DNA of 9,947 nucleotides, taken from assembly GCF_937875145.1 (NCBI RefSeq), contig NZ_CALNCS010000193.1, positions 1 to 9,947 of the forward strand, written 5' to 3'. This document shows, piece by piece, positions 1-5,770 of this stretch. This stretch comes from Alkalibaculum bacchi. Lineage in GTDB: Bacteria > Bacillota > Clostridia > Eubacteriales > Alkalibacteraceae. The position numbers and the translations under genes were made by a program. Each line of letters opens with the position of its first letter. Position 1 is the stretch's first letter. The notes under the pieces were generated by a model, which was not told where the DNA came from, ran no database searches, and saw only the letters and a list, made by a program, of their open reading frames with translations.

Positions 1-71
1 CCAAGCCTTATTTATTCAGGCAATGTTTGCGAATTTAAGCTGGGAAAGTTGAGTTTATTATTTATTCATCT

Positions 72-1925
72 TTAATATTTTAATTTATAGCTTAAGAGTC
101 TCATGCCATTTAAAATAACCACTAATATACTTCCTTCATGTACTAACATTCCTATAGACATGTTCATCCATTCACTGAAGAATACGCTGGCAAGGAGCAC
201 TAATACAACTCCAACTGCAATAAAAATATTTTGGCGCATATTACTAGCGGTTGCTTTTGTCAAACCTAGTGCATGTGGTAATCGGCTAAAATCTGAATTC
301 ATTAGAACTACATCCGAAGTCTCTATGGCTACGTCTGTACCGCCTCCCATTGCGATTCCAATTTGAGCTAGAGCAAGGGATGGACTGTCATTCACTCCAT
401 CACCGACGAAGGCAACAATTTGACCTTTTCCTTGTAACTTTTCAATATATGCAGATTTATCTTCTGGCAACATGTGTCCATGAGCTTCTGTAAGACCTAG
501 TTCACTTGCTACTAAATCAACGGTTCCTTGATTATCTCCTGAAAGGACTACTAGGTTTTTAACACCTAATTTCTTTAGCTTTTGAAGGTCTTCTTTTACT
601 CCTGGTCTAATTTGGTCACGAATACCCATTAGGGCTTGTAACTTTCCGTCAACAGATGTAAGAACGAGTGAGTTTCCATTCTTTTCAAACCTCTTAATAT
701 CTGAAAGAGCTTTCTCGCTTAAAGAGACGTTTTCTTGCTCCATGAGAAAAACATTTCCTATTGCTATTCTATGATTTTCTACTTGAGCCACAATTCCGCC
801 ACCTTTAACAACATCTGTCTTTTCAACACTGTATTGTTTTGTCTCTCCAATATGTTCCACCACTGCATTCGCTAATGGGTGGTCTGATTCCTTTTCAACA
901 CTTGCTACATAAGCCAATACTTCCTCCACATTATCTGTATACATTTCCTGATCTGCTACTTTAGGATTTCCAATTGTCAAAGTACCTGTTTTGTCAAATA
1001 CAATTGTATCTACTTTACTAAAATCTTGAATCACTTCGCTGCCTTTTAAAAGAACACCGTGTTTTGCTCCATTACCAATACCAGCAACATTTGAAACAGG
1101 TACGCCGATAACTAACGCTCCTGGGCATCCAAGAACTAATACTGTAATGGCCAGTTCGATATCTCTTGAAAATAACCATACGATAAAAGACAGAACCAAA
1201 ACAGCTGGGGTATAATATTTAGAGAATTTATCGATGAAACGTTCTGCTTCTGATTTGGAATCTTGTGCTTCTTCAACAAGCTCGATGATCTTACCAAAAG
1301 TAGTATCTTCTCCTACACGATCTGCCATAATCTGGATGGTTCCATTTTCTAAGATTGTTCCTGCATACACTTTTGTATCTTTCTTTTTACTTACTGGAAG
1401 AGATTCACCTGTAATACTTGCTTCATTTATATGCCCTTCTCCGCTTAAAACCGTGCCGTCAACAGGAACCTTTGCGCCGGTTTTTACGAGTAAAGTATCT
1501 CCTACGTCAACTTCATCTACTTCTACTTCTTCAAATTCGCCATTTTCCATTTGTTTTAGGGCACTTTCCGGCGCCATTTCTGTTAGTTCTTTAATTGCAG
1601 ATCGTGTTTTGTTTAGTGTTCGTTGTTCTAAATAGGCTCCAAATAAGAATAAGAATGTAACAATAGCTGATTCTTCAAGGTTCTTAATTAAAAATGCTCC
1701 AACAACTGCAATGGTAACTAAAACATCGATGCTGACAACTTTTACTCTTAATGCTTGGTACGCTTGGATTGCAATAGGCGCAACGCCTAGAACAGATGCT
1801 ATACCTAAAGACCAAATCGCTATACTTTCATTTTTAAAGCCTAATTCACTAATAAATCCAATAAGGATTAAAATCCCACTGATTACGGTTATGTGATTTT
1901 TCTTACTTAATATAAATCTCTGCAT
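72..1925 (-). CDS. P1B-type heavy-metal-transporting ATPase with CPG motif
   Basis: Membrane pump predicted to export a transition metal at the cost of ATP. The 617-residue protein carries the P-type ATPase signatures in order: actuator TGES at 172-175, the metal-site motif CPG at 267-269 in a membrane helix, the phosphorylated aspartate D311 in DKTGT, the P1B-specific HP pair at 349-350, and GDGVND at 508-513. The last helices contain HEGS (597-600) and a following NxxR, resembling the P1B-4 (Co/Fe exporter) pattern, whereas the usual CPC or SPC of the transport helix is replaced by CPG. There is no N-terminal HMA or His-rich metal-binding domain, so the length is at the short end for the family. 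The ATG follows a strong GGGGGAGGGAG ribosome site. It lies 139 bp downstream of the Ric-like gene on the same strand and may share its FNR-type control. The family is certain; the metal cannot be read from the sequence, with Fe(II), Co, Zn or Cd possible. Confidence 0.93.
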   Translation of the reverse strand: MQRFILSKKNHITVISGILILIGFISELGFKNESIAIWSLGIASVLGVAPIAIQAYQALRVKVVSIDVLVTIAVVGAFLIKNLEESAIVTFLFLFGAYLEQRTLNKTRSAIKELTEMAPESALKQMENGEFEEVEVDEVDVGDTLLVKTGAKVPVDGTVLSGEGHINEASITGESLPVSKKKDTKVYAGTILENGTIQIMADRVGEDTTFGKIIELVEEAQDSKSEAERFIDKFSKYYTPAVLVLSFIVWLFSRDIELAITVLVLGCPGALVIGVPVSNVAGIGNGAKHGVLLKGSEVIQDFSKVDTIVFDKTGTLTIGNPKVADQEMYTDNVEEVLAYVASVEKESDHPLANAVVEHIGETKQYSVEKTDVVKGGGIVAQVENHRIAIGNVFLMEQENVSLSEKALSDIKRFEKNGNSLVLTSVDGKLQALMGIRDQIRPGVKEDLQKLKKLGVKNLVVLSGDNQGTVDLVASELGLTEAHGHMLPEDKSAYIEKLQGKGQIVAFVGDGVNDSPSLALAQIGIAMGGGTDVAIETSDVVLMNSDFSRLPHALGLTKATASNMRQNIFIAVGVVLVLLASVFFSEWMNMSIGMLVHEGSILVVILNGMRLLSYKLKY

Positions 1926-1981
1926 ATTTACTCCCTCCCCCTTTTATTTTTGGGTTTCTTATACGCATATGTTCCTATTTG

Positions 1982-2000
1982 AAATGGATGTAATCCATTT
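1982..2000. promoter_or_regulatory. Perfect 8-bp inverted repeat upstream of the ATPase gene (candidate operator)
   Basis: AAATGGAT and ATCCATTT flank a 3-bp centre, 57 bp upstream of the ATPase start codon. On the minus strand a TATAAG -10-like hexamer lies at 1958-1963, which would put the repeat at or just upstream of the -35 region, where a metal-responsive repressor or activator could bind. No matching regulator gene is visible in the window. The symmetry is directly seen; the regulatory role is inferred. Confidence 0.4.
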
Positions 2001-2014
2001 GTTTACCTTGTTAT

Positions 2015-2052
2015 AATCCAGAAAGCAATTTGTTGCTTTTGCTTTCTGGATT
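2015..2052 (-). other. Intergenic stem-loop after the Ric-like gene
   Basis: A perfect 12-bp stem (AATCCAGAAAGC at 2015-2026 with its complement at 2041-2052) and a 14-base loop begin 12 bp past the stop of the Ric-like gene. Neither side is followed by a convincing T tract, so it is a weak terminator candidate. It may instead be a processing or stability hairpin that sets different transcript levels for the Ric-like gene and the ATPase downstream. Confidence 0.5.
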
Positions 2053-2064
2053 TAGTCTTTCATC

Positions 2065-2367
2065 TTAAGCTTGATAAGCTTGATCTACATCAGCTAACAT
2101 ATTGTATACAGCTTCAAAGCTTTCACAAACATCGCCTGGAACAGTGTAGTGGTTTGTGATTTCCCGTAGTTTAGATAATTCTTCGTTTAATTCAGGTTTT
2201 TCTGATCCTGCAGCTTTTATTTTCTCGTTAATCGCATCAAATAATTTTTTCACATCATGAAATTCTGGATGATTATCTCCATGAACTCGATCTACAACTG
2301 GTACATATTGTTCTAATCTCTTAAAATGGCTTTCCTTCACTTGATTAAATGTTAATTGGTTTGACAT
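2065..2367 (-). CDS. Short Ric/YtfE/ScdA-like protein (partial hemerythrin-type domain)
   Basis: Ric/YtfE/ScdA proteins are di-iron hemerythrin-like proteins that help repair iron-sulfur clusters damaged by nitric oxide or oxidants. This 100-residue product has the family's characteristic stretches: a histidine in the first helix (H14), RVHGDNHPEF at 27-36, and a later segment LREITNHYTVPGDVCESF at 67-84. Missing are the N-terminal ScdA_N/DUF542 domain, the HxxxE-bearing second helix and the terminal helix with the second HxxxE, so the usual di-iron ligand set is incomplete. Family members are normally about 220-240 residues. The frame is clean and has its own AAAGAGGG ribosome site and a well-formed promoter, which argues against a recent pseudogene. 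The FNR-type site upstream fits a redox or NO-linked role. Homology is inferred from motifs by eye; function could be binding, sensing or partnering rather than repair itself. Confidence 0.7.
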   Translation of the reverse strand: MSNQLTFNQVKESHFKRLEQYVPVVDRVHGDNHPEFHDVKKLFDAINEKIKAAGSEKPELNEELSKLREITNHYTVPGDVCESFEAVYNMLADVDQAYQA

Positions 2368-2408
2368 ATCTATTCCCTCTTTCTTGTTTTGTTTGATTTC
2401 TTGATTAC

Positions 2409-2414
2409 ATCATA
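2409..2414 (-). promoter_or_regulatory. -10 box (TATGAT) of the Ric-like gene promoter
   Basis: On the minus strand the hexamer reads TATGAT, one mismatch from TATAAT. It predicts transcription start near 2402 and a leader of about 35 bases before the ATG at 2367. No good -35 hexamer lies 17 bp upstream (2432-2437), as expected of a promoter that depends on an activator. The FNR-type palindrome overlaps exactly this -35 position. Confidence 0.6.
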
Positions 2415-2436
2415 CCAATTATGTAAAGTATTTAAA

Positions 2437-2450
2437 TTGATCTATATCAA
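2437..2450. promoter_or_regulatory. FNR/CRP-family binding site between divergent genes
   Basis: TTGATCTATATCAA is a perfect match to the FNR-type consensus TTGAT-N4-ATCAA. Its centre (2443.5) is 41.5 bp from the minus-strand start point predicted at 2402, the standard class II activator position. On the plus strand it lies upstream of the promoter of the membrane protein gene, with the centre about 47 bp before the start predicted from the best -10 box. The site therefore probably controls the Ric-like gene and possibly the divergent gene. The regulator itself (FNR, an NO-responsive DNR-like factor or another family member) is not encoded here. Confidence 0.75.
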
Positions 2451-2455
2451 GTTTA

Positions 2456-2484
2456 TTGATATTTTTTATTATATAGATTATGAT
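2456..2484 (+). promoter_or_regulatory. Sigma-A-type promoter of the small membrane protein gene
   Basis: TTGATA at 2456-2461 and TATGAT at 2479-2484 are separated by 17 bp, giving a start near 2491 and a leader of about 26 bases. The -35 box begins 6 bp from the end of the FNR-type palindrome. Another -10 at 2474-2479 (TAGATT) would place the palindrome at -41.5 on this side too, but it is a poorer match. Confidence 0.6.
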
Positions 2485-2516
2485 ATACTCAATACATATT
2501 GTAAAGGGTGTTTTAT

Positions 2517-2918
2517 TTGAAAAATATTAACCGAATTTTAATGAGGATTCATTTATTCGTTGGAATTGGTGCTTTTTTTGGGGGAGTTTTTGGTATGACG
2601 AGTCCGAGTGGAGCGGCATTTGGCATGCCAGCTAGTAAGTATTTAATAGGGTCACCATTTAAAGACTTCTTTGTTCCTAGTCTTTTTTTGTTCGTCATTA
2701 TAGGGATTGGAAATATTGTAGGATTTCTATTTCATTTGCGTAAAATCAAATACGATAATCTGTTGAGCATGGGCCTTGGTCTCATTTTATGTATGTGGAT
2801 TGTCATTCAATGCATTATCTTATCTAATATTAATCCTCTTCATGTAATATTTTTTGTTATTGGAGCAATACAAATTTTATTACCTATATCAAAAAATAGA
2901 AAAACCAAAGATGCCTAA
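2517..2918 (+). CDS. Small four-helix integral membrane protein of unknown function
   Basis: I do not recognise the family. The 133-residue product is strongly hydrophobic with four likely membrane helices: about residues 5-25, 45-68, 78-100 and 102-122. A Gly/Ser-rich motif, FGMTSPSGAAFGMP (near residues 22-35), follows the first helix, and a short basic tail ends the protein. I chose the TTG at 2517 over the in-frame GTG at 2508, because AAAGGGTG at 2503-2510 then sits 6 bases ahead as ribosome site, while the GTG is inside that site. It is divergent from the Ric-like gene and shares the intergenic FNR-type site, suggesting expression under the same low-oxygen or NO conditions. No clear terminator follows. 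It could be a membrane accessory or stress protein; no catalytic residue is evident. Confidence 0.8.
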   Translation: MKNINRILMRIHLFVGIGAFFGGVFGMTSPSGAAFGMPASKYLIGSPFKDFFVPSLFLFVIIGIGNIVGFLFHLRKIKYDNLLSMGLGLILCMWIVIQCIILSNINPLHVIFFVIGAIQILLPISKNRKTKDA

Positions 2919-3060
2919 TGGTGAAAGTACTTTATAAACTGTATAATTTACACTTCATCTTTAAGCTTTAATTATTAAAAGTATATTATATAGCGAGGCA
3001 ATGAATTCTAGAGATTATCCTTTGATATATTATGAGATTTCTAAAATCGTAATATAAAGA

Positions 3061-3175
3061 AGTGCCTACGACGCTTTAGTCGCTAGTCATTAGTCACTAG
3101 CATTAGGGTATTCCTTTAGGGTCAAGATCTTTCGCTTGCGCTCAAGATGACTGGACAGGAGTCAATGTCAAAAGT
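3061..3175. repeat. Repeat-like palindromic element in a gene-poor stretch
   Basis: This segment is richer in GC and in short symmetries than its surroundings. Repeated TAGTC-type words and an inverted pair GCTAGT/ACTAGC lie at about 3081-3100. Farther on, TCAAGAT occurs twice (3122-3128 and 3142-3148) around the small palindrome CGCTTGCG (3133-3140). The reverse complement of this core, GAGCGCAAGCGAAAGATC, resembles the dispersed 'CTGAGCGnAGCGAAGAATCT' repeats known from many clostridial and other genomes, an identification made from memory. No coding frame is supported here. The preceding 2919-3060 shows only AT-rich sequence with no gene or clear signal. Confidence 0.5.
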
Positions 3176-3193
3176 AGGACTTTCTTATTACAT

Positions 3194-3230
3194 AAAAAAA
3201 CAGAGTAGAAATATTTCAATATCTACTCTG
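3194..3230 (-). terminator. Intrinsic terminator of the L25 gene
   Basis: On the minus strand a 9-bp stem (CAGAGTAGA at 3201-3209 with its complement at 3222-3230) is followed at once by seven T residues (3200 to 3194). It lies 79 bp past the L25 stop codon, and no other minus-strand gene lies between. Confidence 0.85.
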
Positions 3231-3308
3231 AAAGAAATCTGATTTAGATTTATGAAGGAAGCATAGCACTTCCTTGTAAATCTATTATTTATTTTATGCT
3301 TGTCTTTT

Positions 3309-3908
3309 TTATAAACTAGTATCTGCTTCTTCAACATCTTCTTCTACTACTTGAATCTTTGGCTCTGTTACAACAACGATAACATCATCAGCATTATTTT
3401 GTGCAATGATACCATCTGCTAGTGTAAGATCCCCTACTTTAACTGTATCGCCTTTTTCTAAATTAGATACATCAATATCAATAGTCTCTGGAGTATTTTG
3501 TGGTAAACATTTTACTGTTACTGCATCTAGACTAGTAGCCAATAACAATTTCTTTTTCTCTAATGATTCCATACCTGTAAATCGAATAGCAACATCCGTC
3601 TGAATTTCTTCAGTAAGGGATATTTTGTGAAAATCTACATGTAAGATTTCTCTGCTTATAATATCGTTTTGAATTTCTTTGATAACGACAGTATAAGGAT
3701 CTTGGTCGGGTAATTCTAATTTAAATACCCCATTTCTACCTGATGTAGTTAGCATATTCCTAAAATCATCCTTTTTAATGGATACAGATACAGCTTGTAT
3801 TTCTTTTCCGGATATAGCTCCAGGTAAATAACCAGACTTTCTTAATCTTTTATTAGCACTAGAACTAGCCCTACTACGTTGATTAATTTTTACCGTATTA
3901 ATTTTCAT
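3309..3908 (-). CDS. rplY: 50S ribosomal protein L25, CTC type
   Basis: Binds 5S rRNA in the large ribosomal subunit; in Bacillus the homologue Ctc is also a general stress protein. The 199-residue product has the two-domain CTC layout: an N-terminal L25 RNA-binding domain (about 1-92, with RLRKSGYLPGAISG near 21-34 and the IQNDIISREILHVDF signature near 79-93) and a C-terminal TL5-type beta domain (about 95-185), ending in an acidic tail. The length matches Bacillus Ctc (about 204). The ATG at 3906-3908 is preceded by AAAGGAGG at 8 bases. It is transcribed alone from its own promoter and terminator. The usual spoVG/pth neighbours seen in Bacillus are absent, so this is a stand-alone copy. 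Confidence 0.93.
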   Translation of the reverse strand: MKINTVKINQRSRASSSANKRLRKSGYLPGAISGKEIQAVSVSIKKDDFRNMLTTSGRNGVFKLELPDQDPYTVVIKEIQNDIISREILHVDFHKISLTEEIQTDVAIRFTGMESLEKKKLLLATSLDAVTVKCLPQNTPETIDIDVSNLEKGDTVKVGDLTLADGIIAQNNADDVIVVVTEPKIQVVEEDVEEADTSL

Positions 3909-3936
3909 GGAACATTCCTCCTTTATTGTTATATAT

Positions 3937-3965
3937 AGTATATATCATTCATAGTTTTAAATCAA
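3937..3965 (-). promoter_or_regulatory. Sigma-A-type promoter of the L25 gene
   Basis: On the minus strand TTGATT (3965-3960) and TATACT (3942-3937) are spaced by 17 bp, with start expected near 3930 and a leader of about 22 bases carrying AAAGGAGG. The pattern looks like the housekeeping sigma factor rather than the GTTT/GGGTAT pattern of sigma-B that drives Bacillus ctc. Confidence 0.7.
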
Positions 3966-4057
3966 TTTTACACACTATACAGATAGTATTTCTATATTTT
4001 AGGAAAAATATTCCTATTCCTATAAATTAATTTATTTCAATTTTGTCTGGTTTTATA

Positions 4058-4843
4058 CTATATAATCTCTTGCTTAAGTACATCTATAATATTTTCTCTT
4101 TTAATCTTTTTACTAGAGTAAAGCATTGATACTCCAACTATCACAAATACTGCAATTATTGCTATAGAAACACTCACCCATGGAATCTCAAATACAAAGC
4201 CAAACTTAACCATAAGTGTTTTGTGTATTAAATACATCACAACAAAACTTATTGGAAGCCCGTATAATAGAGCTTTTATACCATAGAATAAGCTTTCATA
4301 ATTTATCATTTTATTAAATTCTTTAGGTGTCATTCCAACAGATTTCAGCATTGCAAACTCTCTTTTCCTAAGTGCTATGCTAGTTGATATCGTATTAAAA
4401 ATATTGGCTACACATATTGAGGCAATGAGTAAAACAAAGGCATATGTGAATACAGACATTAATACGATCATCTGTTCTTCTCTTTTCCTATTCATATATA
4501 TATTATAAATAGCCATTTCATCTTCACCATATAATCCTTGAATTTCTTCACTGTCTTCTTGAAGTTTTAAAGGATTATCACTTTTTAGATATAGTGCCCT
4601 ATTTACGCTCTCGCTCATATTCATATTATCTTGTATGATTTTATAAAAAGCATCCTCAGATACAATTACATTAAAACTATCCTTGTAATTAATAGAAGAA
4701 AATATTAATGAAGAAGAAAATATAAACATTATAATTCCACTAACTGGATTAATAATAGCAGATAAAATAATTCCTATAGCTGATATCCCTATCATTAATG
4801 TAAATAAAACTCGAATTTCTCTATTTCTTAGGATACTAATCAC
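4058..4843 (-). pseudogene. In-frame fusion of histidine kinase N-terminus to FtsX-type permease C-terminus
   Basis: Residues 1-51 (from the GTG at 4843) resemble the start of clostridial transporter-linked sensor kinases: ILRNREIRVLF followed by two short membrane helices (about 11-30 and 36-51). From about residue 52 the protein changes to the last part of an FtsX/MacB-type ABC permease: a short extracytoplasmic piece (to ~115), a helix near 118-145, the typical STSIALRKREFAMLKSVGMT segment, and two further helices ending in KRENIIDVLKQE. The kinase H-box and ATP-binding core, the ABC ATPase gene and most of the permease are absent. The simplest reading is an internal in-frame deletion with a junction near 4680-4710. 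The GTG overlaps the response regulator stop by 8 bases, the normal coupling for the lost kinase. A longer open frame reaches 4900 but lies inside the regulator. Classed as pseudogene by structure, though the frame is intact and a small membrane protein of 261 residues could be made. Confidence 0.75.
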
Positions 4844-5513
4844 CCACCTTGTATCCAAGACCACGTACCGTCTTAATAATTGTAGGTTTCTGAGGGTCAT
4901 CTTCTAATTTTTCACGTATTCTTTTAATGTACACTGTCAACGTGTTATCATTTACAAAATCTCCTGCCACATCCCAGATTCCTTCTAGCAGCTGACTTCG
5001 AGATAACACCTGACCTTTATTTTTAACAAAAGTTAATAATAGACGATATTCTAATGCGGTTAGATTGACTTCTTCACCATCTTTATAAACCTTTGCTTCG
5101 AGTGTATTTATTCGTAAACTATTATTTCCAAGAATAATAGTTGAACCATCTTCCTTATGATATCTTCGTAGTACTGATTTTATTCTAGAAACAAGCTCTC
5201 TAAGGCGAAATGGCTTTGTTATATAATCATCTGCTCCCATATCAAGCCCCATAACCACATTGACTTCGTCATCACAAGCAGTTAAAAATATAATGGGTAT
5301 ATCTCTTTTATCTTTTATTATTTTGCATAGCTCATAACCTGTTCCATCTGGCAAAGATATGTCAAGTAAACATAGACCAAATTCATTTTCAATTAGGGCC
5401 TTTTTCCCTGAGGCAACATCATGGCATAAAACTATAGTAAACCCTTCTTTTTCTAAAGAATACTCTAAAGCAGAGGCTATCGTTTTATCATCTTCGACCA
5501 ACAAAATCTTCAA
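4836..5513 (-). CDS. OmpR/PhoB-family response regulator (orphaned)
   Basis: DNA-binding regulator of a two-component system. The 225-residue protein has a receiver domain (about 1-115) with the acidic pair D8/D9, phospho-acceptor D51, T78 and K100, followed by a winged-helix domain (about 125-223) with the expected LTALEYRLLLTF and TVRGLGYKVGD segments. All key residues are present. The start is TTG at 5513-5511, preceded by GAGGTGG at 4 bases. In related clostridial loci such a regulator is followed by its kinase, an ABC ATPase and an FtsX-type permease for sensing and exporting antimicrobial peptides. Here only the fusion remnant follows, so the cognate kinase is lost. It may be non-functional in signalling, or be phosphorylated by another kinase or small-molecule phosphodonor. 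Confidence 0.93.
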   Translation of the reverse strand: MKILLVEDDKTIASALEYSLEKEGFTIVLCHDVASGKKALIENEFGLCLLDISLPDGTGYELCKIIKDKRDIPIIFLTACDDEVNVVMGLDMGADDYITKPFRLRELVSRIKSVLRRYHKEDGSTIILGNNSLRINTLEAKVYKDGEEVNLTALEYRLLLTFVKNKGQVLSRSQLLEGIWDVAGDFVNDNTLTVYIKRIREKLEDDPQKPTIIKTVRGLGYKVGD

Positions 5514-5542
5514 ATTACCACCTCATTCATTAAGTTAATATT

Positions 5543-5548
5543 ATTATA
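5543..5548 (-). promoter_or_regulatory. -10 box (TATAAT) upstream of the response regulator
   Basis: A perfect TATAAT on the minus strand predicts transcription start near 5536, giving a leader of about 23 bases. No good -35 hexamer is found at 17 bp (5566-5571 reads GCCATC), so the promoter may need an activator, perhaps the regulator itself. Confidence 0.45.
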
Positions 5549-5597
5549 ACATTTCACAAAACAAAGATGGCATTAGGTCAAGAGTATTATATAGAAA

Positions 5598-5629
5598 TAG
5601 CACTTAAACTTTTTATTCATTTAGTGCTA
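5598..5629. other. Inverted repeat between the regulator and T-box promoters
   Basis: TAGCACT (5598-5604) is repeated in inverted form at 5623-5629 across 18 bp. It lies upstream of the response regulator -10 box and has no T tract on either strand, so it is not an obvious terminator. It might be an operator, but half-site spacing of 25 bp is wide. The rest of 5549-5735 is AT-rich sequence with no gene seen. Confidence 0.25.
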
Positions 5630-5735
5630 AAATATCACGCTCCTAGCCTTTTATTGTTTTGGGATTAAAGTTATAATAATTACACAACACAAGAAAACAT
5701 TTTATGAATTGAATTTAGATTTTTTCTAATTATTA

Positions 5736-5764
5736 TTGACAATATATTCTAACAAGTATAATAT
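5736..5764 (+). promoter_or_regulatory. Promoter of the T-box/trpB2 transcript
   Basis: A perfect TTGACA (5736-5741) is followed by overlapping -10 candidates: TATAAT at 5757-5762 (15-bp spacer) and TAATAT at 5759-5764 (17-bp spacer). Transcription would begin near 5770, just ahead of the T-box Stem I. Confidence 0.75.
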
Positions 5765-5770
5765 AAGTAA

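Noticed and set aside
5..21. Possible hairpin GCCT/AGGC after the ATPase gene
   Set aside because: Only 4 bp of stem and no T tract; no terminator for the ATPase can be supported within 1-71.
1234..1635. Open frame opposite the metal ATPase
   Set aside because: Shadow of the ATPase coding strand; its translation is low-complexity Ser/Thr-rich and it has no ribosome site or homology signal.
2080..2093. A second near-match to the FNR-type site (TTGATCTACATCAG)
   Set aside because: It lies within the 3' coding end of the Ric-like gene, has one broken half-site and no promoter at a suitable distance; likely coincidence from the coding sequence.
2508..2516. GTG start for the small membrane protein
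   Set aside because: The GTG is part of the AAAGGGTG ribosome site that suits the TTG at 2517.
4001..4015. AGGAA/TTCCT hairpin downstream of the fusion ORF
   Set aside because: The 5-bp AT-rich stem has no proper T tract on the minus strand; too weak to call a terminator.
4844..4900. Upstream extension of the fusion ORF to 4900
   Set aside because: This part lies inside the response regulator in another frame and resembles nothing; the GTG at 4843 is the natural coupled start.
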